This document shows, one piece after another, positions 13,931 to 20,305 of a DNA stretch of 20,305 nt. Source of the stretch: a virus. How positions within the stretch are numbered: position 1 is the first letter of the stretch; each line of letters begins with the position of its first letter. The stretch lies in the IMG/VR virus record IMGVR_UViG_3300008259_000471, positions 1 through 20,305 of that record, one strand, 5' to 3'. The translations under genes and the position numbers were made by a program. The notes under the pieces were generated by a model. The model saw nothing but the letters and a program-made list of their open reading frames with translations. It did no database searches and was not told the DNA's origin.

Positions 13931-16404
13931 TGGCGGTAACTATAATTGGTCAAACATTTTACGATGTAATTACTGCTGGTAGTAGTGGAAGTAATTTTCC
14001 ATTATTCAACATAGGAGAGTCATTATTAGTGTGGACAGATGTTGAATTTTTTACTGAAGTAAAATTTACACCTGCAGTCCCTTTGGTTACGGGTAGTGCT
14101 TTAAATCAAAACCATTTATACGGAAGCAATAGATTTGCGAATGTAAGTGTTGGTGATACCATAAGAATAGTTTGTAGTGCAGGTTTCTTTGCTACTGCAA
14201 ACAATCAAAAAGTTACTGTATTGGTTAAATATAGCAACAATGAGATATTAGTTTCTAATGCCATTGTTAGCGGTTTGCCAGTAACGAATAACGAAAGCAA
14301 TGCTGATGCTATTCTGTATAACTTAACAGAGATTCAATCATTAGATTATCAATATAATTTTATTGAGAATGGGCAGCCAAATCAATTTAATTCCTTAACC
14401 ACAAACCAACTACAATGGTATAAGGCAGATAACATTGATGCATCAAGTTTTGGCACACCATCAACACTTGTTCCTCAAGGAGGTTTGGAATGGCAAATTA
14501 GGTCTAATTTTGTTGGCACATCAGATGCCTATCGTATAAGCTACGATACAAGTAATGGTAGACAAGTTTTCAGAATAAGACATTATGTTGTTGCTACACC
14601 ATTGTATTTAGCATCACAATTAATAGATGCAACCAACAATATTGCACCTGCTTATTACTTGAATGGTAACTGCTTAAAATACGTTGTTAAGGTATCTGGA
14701 TTAAGGAGTATTAATGACCCAAATTCATTGCAAGTTGTTGAAACAAATAGCAGCATATTAGGTAATAGTGGTTGGTTTGATGAGTCATTTAATCAAGGGG
14801 CGCAAGATTATTTTATTCAAAACATTGAGTACTTTAACAATGGAGTTCCTATAACTGAATTAAGCAGTTTTATTGGGTATGACCAAACGATTGAATTTGA
14901 TATAACAAGTGCAACTGGTGACTTTGCAGCAGGGCAAAGAATTTCCATTGGTGCAATGAAATTGCCAAACAATCAAATCGAATATCAAAACAATGGTAGG
15001 TCACTTGGAGAAAACTTTTTGTTTGCTGATTTGTACCCATATGTTGATGGTTTGGTTTACACAAATCCATATGGAAATGATGGTAATTTTATTGATAGTG
15101 TAAAGGCAGATTTCATAAACGCAAACACTATTCACGTTACTATTTATTTGGTTTTGGTTGCTGATACAATAACAATATTAAATGAAAGTTTAACACCACG
15201 ATTCTGCTTCTTTTCTAACATTGCAAACCCAGCATTTACGCAGGTTGTCAATTCAAATAAACAAGTAATATGGAGTGGTGTTAAGAACTTTAATAATGTA
15301 GTAAGACCAGCAGACCTCAACTGTTTGCAAACATTTAAGAGGCATTATGAAGATGCAAGTGATGCTGGGATAACAGATGACATCACTACATTCAAGAATG
15401 ATGAGTGTGTTATGGAAAGCCTTATCTATGGCACTTGGGAGGAATTCCCATCTACTGTAGATTCAGTTTATTTAACTAAAATTTATCAGCAAGTTGTTGC
15501 AAAAAGAATAAGTGATGGTGCTGAATTTTTGTTAGAGGATTTTCAGTTAAATGTGCCAGTTATATTTCAAGGTGGTGCGCCATTTATCAACTATTCAAAC
15601 AACACAGTCTTCAATATTCCAACAACTGAAATTCGTAAACCGATAACAGTTACAATAGTTGATGCAGTACCAACCCCATCAAGTGCTAAATTTAAAATCA
15701 GTTATCCATTTATGATAAGATGGGAAGCGTGGGTAGCATTGCTTGGTGTGAATTCAGATTTCTTCAACCCATCGCAACAAAACAATGGTCAAAATCAAGA
15801 TTGGTTTCATTACTTAACTGCGAATTGGGAGATATATTTTAGAACTGGTTATGATGTGGTTTCAAGCGTAAATCCTTACCATTTCGATGAGGACATTTTG
15901 ATACCAATTAACGATTATGCATCAAACCCTGCATATTCAGTAAAGAAAGTTGAAACATTCACAAGTGGAGGTACACCATTAACTGCTGGAGGTGTCAATT
16001 ACATTCAAGCAGGTAGCAACACAATTGTAAGGGCTACGTTTACCAAGCCAACTGGTTTATTGATTGAAGAAAGCAAGGTAGTATTTGGAATTGAAATACA
16101 CGAACAAGGTGGTATAGGTGGCAGAGTAAGGTTTTCAAGTGTGTGGGAAACAACATTCCCATTAACTTGGTTTGTTCCCATTTCGGGAATAGATGATAAA
16201 GTTGTTTTAACGCAAATAAATTCACCTACTATTAAGGCAGAAGCGGTTCTTGACCACAATGCATTGCCAGTTGGCAACATTACTTATGATATCGTTGCAA
16301 GAATTTACGAGGTTGAAAAAACACCAGACCCAGAATTCGACAAAACAATGACTGATGGTACATTCAAGACAACAACAGATGGTAACCTTAAATCTATAGC
16401 ATAA
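13930..16404 (+). CDS. Large tail-tip structural protein
   Basis: An 824-residue protein, beta-rich and low in charge, with many Asn, Gly, Thr and Phe residues, typical of extracellular tail-tip or fibre proteins. Visible elements include an N-terminal beta domain with SVGDTIRIVCSAGF (about 77-90), repeated aromatic-rich strands, and a C-terminal module with two adjacent T-D-G repeats (MTDGTFKT, TTDGNLKS) before the end. No enzymatic motif is seen. It follows the coiled-coil gene with an overlapping start and ends in an ATG overlap with the next gene. It probably forms part of the baseplate or a large tail spike. No confident Pfam family. Confidence 0.6.
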   Translation: MAVTIIGQTFYDVITAGSSGSNFPLFNIGESLLVWTDVEFFTEVKFTPAVPLVTGSALNQNHLYGSNRFANVSVGDTIRIVCSAGFFATANNQKVTVLVKYSNNEILVSNAIVSGLPVTNNESNADAILYNLTEIQSLDYQYNFIENGQPNQFNSLTTNQLQWYKADNIDASSFGTPSTLVPQGGLEWQIRSNFVGTSDAYRISYDTSNGRQVFRIRHYVVATPLYLASQLIDATNNIAPAYYLNGNCLKYVVKVSGLRSINDPNSLQVVETNSSILGNSGWFDESFNQGAQDYFIQNIEYFNNGVPITELSSFIGYDQTIEFDITSATGDFAAGQRISIGAMKLPNNQIEYQNNGRSLGENFLFADLYPYVDGLVYTNPYGNDGNFIDSVKADFINANTIHVTIYLVLVADTITILNESLTPRFCFFSNIANPAFTQVVNSNKQVIWSGVKNFNNVVRPADLNCLQTFKRHYEDASDAGITDDITTFKNDECVMESLIYGTWEEFPSTVDSVYLTKIYQQVVAKRISDGAEFLLEDFQLNVPVIFQGGAPFINYSNNTVFNIPTTEIRKPITVTIVDAVPTPSSAKFKISYPFMIRWEAWVALLGVNSDFFNPSQQNNGQNQDWFHYLTANWEIYFRTGYDVVSSVNPYHFDEDILIPINDYASNPAYSVKKVETFTSGGTPLTAGGVNYIQAGSNTIVRATFTKPTGLLIEESKVVFGIEIHEQGGIGGRVRFSSVWETTFPLTWFVPISGIDDKVVLTQINSPTIKAEAVLDHNALPVGNITYDIVARIYEVEKTPDPEFDKTMTDGTFKTTTDGNLKSIA

Positions 16405-17330
16405 TGCCAACATTTGATGGAGAAGCAGCAAAGCAAACATTCTTTACACTACCAGCAGCAAGTGCAGTAGTGCCTACGTTACTATTGCCTAACACAGATT
16501 TGTGGGACTGCTGCGCTGATTTTAAATTATTGCAGTTAGCATATGGTGATGGGAGTGATGCAATGAAGAATGATTTCTTTACATTTATGGACATCTGCTC
16601 ACCAACCGCTTCTGGGGCAGTTTATAAATTGTACAAAGACAATGTTTTGTTAGCAACAATGAGCGGTGGAACTACTTATGGTGTCAACTATCCTTTTGGC
16701 TTTCAAACAGTGAACAATCAAAAGTATGTAGGCTACAAAATAGAATGGCATAAGGTGTTGACATTGCACGGAGGTGGTATTTACAAGGTGGAATTAGCAG
16801 TTACTGATGGGGTGTTGGGCAATGTTTCAATATTTTCTTTTGATTTTAAATTGTGCGAATACAGAGCAGATAGAGCAGAGATGACCATTAGATTACAATG
16901 GTATCAAAATGGTTTAATAGGTAGCTTAAGTGATGATAAATTAACAGTAAATTACTTGAATTTAAATTGGGTAAATCAAATAAGATTGTCTGGTTACTTT
17001 GGCTATCCAACTGCTGATTATACGAAGGAAGAGATTCAATATCAAAATGGTGTTAGAGAGTGGACATTCGATGAGCAAGAACCGATTTACATTTTAGAAA
17101 CAAAGAGAATTCCTGCACAATTGCACAACTTATTTAGGATTTCAATAATGCAATCAGATAGATGCACTATAACGGATTATAATTCAAGAAATGCTGAAAA
17201 GTATGTTGATAAAGAAATAATGTTTCAAACGGAATATAAACCAGTATGGAAGCCTTTAATCAGTAAATTAGCACCAGTAAAATTAGAGGTGCGCCAAAGA
17301 TATAATAATTATAAAAAACATCGTAACTAA
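16404..17330 (+). CDS. Tail-tip associated structural protein
   Basis: This 308-residue protein starts with an ATG overlapping the previous stop. The N-terminal 60 residues contain a Cys-Cys pair (LWDCCADF, about 34-41) and a third Cys in FMDICSP. The middle is beta-rich with aromatic strands (YVGYKIEWHKVLTLHGGGIYKV, IRLQWYQNG), and the C-terminus is basic (KLEVRQRYNNYKKHRN). Its place between the large tip protein and the fibre suggests an adaptor that carries the fibre, or a minor baseplate component. I recognise no family. Its stop lies in the same frame as the following fibre gene, discussed as a finding. Confidence 0.6.
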   Translation: MPTFDGEAAKQTFFTLPAASAVVPTLLLPNTDLWDCCADFKLLQLAYGDGSDAMKNDFFTFMDICSPTASGAVYKLYKDNVLLATMSGGTTYGVNYPFGFQTVNNQKYVGYKIEWHKVLTLHGGGIYKVELAVTDGVLGNVSIFSFDFKLCEYRADRAEMTIRLQWYQNGLIGSLSDDKLTVNYLNLNWVNQIRLSGYFGYPTADYTKEEIQYQNGVREWTFDEQEPIYILETKRIPAQLHNLFRISIMQSDRCTITDYNSRNAEKYVDKEIMFQTEYKPVWKPLISKLAPVKLEVRQRYNNYKKHRN

Positions 17331-17363
17331 TCGGAAAACATTGAGCAAATTTTGTTAGCAGAT

Positions 17364-18935
17364 ATGCAAACATTGGCAACTGCTGGTGATTTGGTGTCAT
17401 TAAAAAACTACCTTATTGATGATGGAAGCACATTGTATCTGGTAATGGCTGCAAGTGGTGTTACTAATCAAATCTATCAGTATGCCATTGATGTTACAAG
17501 TGGTGCATTTGGGACATTTGACTTGGTTACTGGTGTGTTTACATTGGCAGCACCTACATTGCAACAAGTGACAGATGCTGGTTCTACAACATCAGTAGGC
17601 ATTACTATTGATAATGGTGCAGGTGAAAGCATTGATGTTAAGCACGACCAAATAATTATCAATAATGCTTTAGGCAATGCCACAATAACATCACCTACAC
17701 TTACAACCGCAACGGAATTTCAACTACCAGACAAAACAACAAGCCCACAAACCTTTGCGATGTTAAGTGATATTGGTGCTGGTAGCGGTACAGTTACAAG
17801 TGTAGGTTTAACAATGCCATCAGCATTCAGCGTTGCAAGTAGTCCAGTCACAACATCTGGAACAATAGCGGTAACTGGAGCAGGGCTTACAAGTCAATAT
17901 GTGAGAGGTGATGGTTCATTAGCTAATTTTCCAACAAGCGGTGGCGGTGGTGCATCAGTAAACTACTACTTAAATGGTTCAGTTTCTCAAGGTACATTTG
18001 GCGGTGTGGCAATGAAAGAAATTAATAAAGTGCCTATTATCGGTACTGGTACTGATTTCACTATTGCTGCTGATGGATATATTCAATCATTTATCACAGA
18101 TGCGAATGACCCAAATCAGTTGACAATACCAGCAGGGAATTGGAATTTTGAAACTTATATGAGTGCATCAAGTGGCGGTGGTTCACCATCATTTTACATT
18201 GAACTGCACAAATGGGATGGAACAACATTAACATTAATTGCATCGAATTCAACAACACCAGAAGCAATTACTGGAGGCACTACTATTGACTTATATTTGA
18301 GTACAATAGCAGTTCCGCAAACAACACTTGCACTAACTGATAGATTAGCAATTAGAATTTATGTTACTCATAGCGGTAGAACAATAACATTGCACACAGA
18401 AAATAGTCATCTATGTCAAGTTATTACAACTTTTTCAACTGGTTTAACTGCGTTGAATGGTCTAACAGAGCAAGTGCAAACATTCGCAGTTGGAACTACT
18501 GGTACTGATTTTGCAATAAGTTCAGCATCTGGCATTCATAACTTTAATTTACCAACTGCATCTGCATCTAACAGAGGCGCATTATCATCGGCTGATTGGA
18601 GTGCTTTTAATGCTTTAAAAGTTGAAAACATTTCTCTTCAAGATGGTGGCTCAAGCATAGCAGCAACAACGTATACATTAGAACTTTATGCTGCCTATGC
18701 GTACACAATAAATCAACTAAAAATTATCTCTGCATCTGGCACTTGCACAGTAGCAGTAAAGATAAATGGAGTAGATGTAACTGGCATTAGTGCAGTAGCG
18801 GTAAGCAGCACCATAGCAACTGGCACTGCTACTGCTGCCAACACAGTAGCAATAGGTGATAAAATTACATTAGTCACAACATCGAATAGTGCATTGACTA
18901 ATTTACAAGCATCGTTAAAAACAACCAGAATATAA
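17364..18935 (+). CDS. Modular tail fibre / receptor-binding protein
   Basis: I choose the ATG at 17364; a TTG at 17352 is possible and adds four residues. The 523-residue product is Thr/Ser/Gly/Ala-rich. Residues about 119-138 hold LPDKTTSPQTFAMLSDI and 142-157 hold GTVTSVGLTMPSAFSV, both modules recurrent in Bacteroidetes phage fibres, followed by a QYVRGDGSL linker (178-186) and a Gly-rich hinge. A beta domain follows (about 197-357), then a second module with LPTASASNRGALSSADWSAF (396-415) and a C-terminal beta-sandwich (about 420-523). Two G-T-D-F-x-I segments suggest module duplication. Likely binds a surface sugar or protein. Modular exchange is expected. Confidence 0.8.
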   Translation: MQTLATAGDLVSLKNYLIDDGSTLYLVMAASGVTNQIYQYAIDVTSGAFGTFDLVTGVFTLAAPTLQQVTDAGSTTSVGITIDNGAGESIDVKHDQIIINNALGNATITSPTLTTATEFQLPDKTTSPQTFAMLSDIGAGSGTVTSVGLTMPSAFSVASSPVTTSGTIAVTGAGLTSQYVRGDGSLANFPTSGGGGASVNYYLNGSVSQGTFGGVAMKEINKVPIIGTGTDFTIAADGYIQSFITDANDPNQLTIPAGNWNFETYMSASSGGGSPSFYIELHKWDGTTLTLIASNSTTPEAITGGTTIDLYLSTIAVPQTTLALTDRLAIRIYVTHSGRTITLHTENSHLCQVITTFSTGLTALNGLTEQVQTFAVGTTGTDFAISSASGIHNFNLPTASASNRGALSSADWSAFNALKVENISLQDGGSSIAATTYTLELYAAYAYTINQLKIISASGTCTVAVKINGVDVTGISAVAVSSTIATGTATAANTVAIGDKITLVTTSNSALTNLQASLKTTRI

Positions 18936-19708
18936 TGGGTAGAAGACTGATATACATAAGACCTGCTGCTGCTGGTTATCTACCATTAACAACTGCGTGG
19001 ATAGCTGCAACATCGGAAACAGATACTGTTATTTTAAACGCTTTAAACACATTTGAAGCAGGTTTAATTGCGAATAGTTTGACTGGTAAATTTAATGCGA
19101 TTTATCCATTTGTGGGAGGCACAAATACTAAACACGCATTTAACTTTATGAACACTTCAACATTTGCGTTGTCATTTAACGGAGGTTGGACACATTCGGC
19201 AAATGGTGCGTTGCCAAATGGAACGAATGCATACGCAAATACTGGAATTACACCAAGCACAACGCTATCTTTAAATGATACGCATTTTAGTGCATATTTA
19301 AGAAACAACACAAACGCTGGTGCTGACCTTGGTTGTCAAAGTACTGGCACTGCAGTTGAGTTAGATTCAAGAAATGTAGGAAACTTTCGAGGAATTGCTA
19401 ATAATTTGACATTTTTAACAGTCGCTAATGCCGATTCTCGTGGCTGGTTTACTATTTCAAGAACAACATCTACGTTGTTAACTACTTATAAGAATGGAGC
19501 AAGTAGCGCAACATCAACTGCTGCATCTATTTCAAGACCTACAACTAATTTATTTTTAGCAGCACGAAATAACAATGGCACTACTGAAAGTTACACAGCC
19601 AGAGAGTTAGCATTTGCATCTGTTGGAAGCGGTTTATCAAGCGGAGATGCATCAACATTATACACATTAATTCAAGCAATGCAAACTTCACTTTCAAGAA
19701 ACGTATAA
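18935..19708 (+). CDS. LamG/concanavalin-like lectin domain protein, probable receptor binding
   Basis: This 257-residue protein overlaps the fibre stop with an ATG. It has the alternating strand pattern of concanavalin-type lectin domains: NGGWTHSANGALPNGTNAYANTG, SAYLRNNTNAG, GWFTISRTTSTLLTTYKNG and a final ARELAFASVGSGLSSGDASTLYTLIQAMQ. The last segment, a carbohydrate-binding scaffold end followed by a helix, is common at the ends of phage LamG proteins. It probably decorates the fibre and contributes to host recognition. No catalytic residues are visible. The family call is from fold-like pattern, not from a search. Confidence 0.62.
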   Translation: MGRRLIYIRPAAAGYLPLTTAWIAATSETDTVILNALNTFEAGLIANSLTGKFNAIYPFVGGTNTKHAFNFMNTSTFALSFNGGWTHSANGALPNGTNAYANTGITPSTTLSLNDTHFSAYLRNNTNAGADLGCQSTGTAVELDSRNVGNFRGIANNLTFLTVANADSRGWFTISRTTSTLLTTYKNGASSATSTAASISRPTTNLFLAARNNNGTTESYTARELAFASVGSGLSSGDASTLYTLIQAMQTSLSRNV

Positions 19709-19709
19709 A

Positions 19710-19952
19710 ATGAAACTAACACAACTAACAGAAGAAGAAAAGCTACTTTATGTAGGTCTTTTAACAGAAAATCAAAAAGATGAGTTAGTGGGGCAGTTGT
19801 ATGCGCCCTATTCATATTACAATCCTATCCAAGATTTAAACAATAATTGGATAATTTCGGTTGAAGAAATGGAACAAACAATAACATTAGAATTTATATG
19901 GGTAAAAGACTTACCTTTGATACCTTATACTCCAAAAGAAATTATTTTATGA
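19710..19952 (+). CDS. Small acidic protein of unknown function
   Basis: This 80-residue protein begins 1 bp after the lectin stop. It is helical in the first half (TEEEKLLYVGLLTENQKDELVG) and has a short beta-like middle with Tyr/Asn/Trp (SYYNPIQDLNNNWIISVEE). Its stop overlaps the next ATG in an ATGA junction, so it is translationally coupled to the membrane protein after it. No family is recognised; it could be a tail accessory, a fibre chaperone or a regulatory protein for lysis. Likely real. Confidence 0.65.
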   Translation: MKLTQLTEEEKLLYVGLLTENQKDELVGQLYAPYSYYNPIQDLNNNWIISVEEMEQTITLEFIWVKDLPLIPYTPKEIIL

Positions 19953-20155
19953 TACATCAAGAACACCACGACAATAGCATTTTAGTCATCATTACAAGCG
20001 TAATAATTCAAGCAGGAGTGTGGACTTCCGACTGGTTTGGCAACATACAACTAACTGGTGTTTATGACACGATTTACGATGGTGCTAAACTTGGTGCATT
20101 GATAGTATCAATGTGGGCATCTTACAGAGTGGCAAAGAAAAACAAGAATGACTAA
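19949..20155 (+). CDS. Small membrane protein, holin-like candidate
   Basis: I start the gene at the ATG at 19949 (ATGA overlap with the previous stop) instead of an upstream in-frame ATG at 19898 that would overlap by 55 bp. The 68-residue product has a hydrophobic segment at about 11-24 (ILVIITSVIIQAGV), a polar loop with Trp and Asp, a second hydrophobic segment at about 46-58 (KLGALIVSMWASY), and a Lys-rich end (KKNKND). Two segments with a charged C-terminus match the general shape of a small holin. The downstream gene also looks membrane-bound. No endolysin is visible, so the call is a hypothesis. Confidence 0.55.
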   Translation: MIHQEHHDNSILVIITSVIIQAGVWTSDWFGNIQLTGVYDTIYDGAKLGALIVSMWASYRVAKKNKND

Positions 20156-20305
20156 TCAAGAAATTGTAGCACTAAAGCCATTCATATTAGTCTTGATTGT
20201 TTTGTTTTTTTACCTTGTTGCGATGCTATATCAATACCGAGAAATAGCCAAGAATGTAGGTAGAATATTCAAGGGCGGTGTAATAGCGTTGTTAGTTATG
20301 CTTGG
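20148..20305 (+). CDS. Membrane protein, partial (3' truncated by window)
   Basis: A frame starting at ATG 20148 overlaps the preceding stop by 8 bp and stays open to the window end, giving 52 residues. A strong hydrophobic segment (PFILVLIVLFFYLVAML, about 11-27) is followed by a short basic stretch and the beginning of a second one (GVIALLVML). It belongs to the same coupled chain as the holin-like gene. It could be a second holin, a spanin-like component or an unrelated membrane protein. The 3' end is outside the window. Confidence 0.5.
   Translation, partial: MTNQEIVALKPFILVLIVLFFYLVAMLYQYREIAKNVGRIFKGGVIALLVML

Noticed and set aside
1-20305. tRNA genes, CRISPR arrays, insertion sequences or an integration module
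   Set aside because: No cloverleaf-like conserved segments, direct-repeat arrays, transposase or integrase signatures were seen.

Overview
This window is the packaging, head and tail module of a tailed phage (Caudoviricetes) or prophage of a Bacteroidetes-type host. Every supported gene is on the + strand, and the genes are tightly packed with overlapping ATGA and TAATG junctions. The host assignment is an inference. It rests on the low GC content (about one third, by eye), the absence of clear Shine-Dalgarno sequences with A-rich start contexts instead, at least four intergenic copies of the Bacteroidetes promoter element TAnnTTTG with TTG/TTTG upstream, and protein families typical of Bacteroidetes phages (the tape-measure C-terminus and the GTVTSVGL-type fibre repeat). 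No integrase, repressor, tRNA or CRISPR array is visible, so lytic and temperate lifestyles cannot be told apart.

Layout. 1-255: 3' end of a VRR-NUC nuclease. 297-1951: small and large terminase. 1989-3362: portal. 3412-4424: a 27-residue basic ORF, then a prohead protease with an unusual C-terminal zinc ribbon. 4427-5734: HK97-fold major capsid protein with an N-terminal coiled-coil scaffold. 5739-7136: small head protein, head-tail connector and neck/tail-completion candidate. 7174-8124: major tail (tube) protein candidate, closed by a strong terminator (8142-8175) that overlaps a new promoter (8149-8183). 8191-9212: three small tail-assembly genes. 9212-12058: tape measure. 12058-17330: tail-tip and baseplate-like proteins. 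17364-19708: modular fibre and LamG-like lectin protein, the likely receptor-binding apparatus. 19710-20305: small proteins, two of them membrane proteins (holin-like candidates), the last cut by the window edge.

The logic is that of a siphovirus. Terminase fills a protease-matured HK97 capsid through the portal, connectors close the head, the tube assembles on the 948-residue tape measure, and the tip, fibre and lectin recognise the host. No sheath protein was recognised. The genes are mostly conventional. The most striking signal is compositional: by eye I find no GATC, CATG or CTAG anywhere in 20.3 kb, and no GGCC, CCGG or CGCG, while GTAC, AGCT, TCGA and GCGC are present. This suggests strong restriction-driven counter-selection. 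Other items of interest are the zinc-ribbon protease, two promoters placed so close to small ORFs that the mRNAs would be leaderless or nearly so, a terminator/promoter switch, and a long hydrophobic segment in a tail-tip protein.
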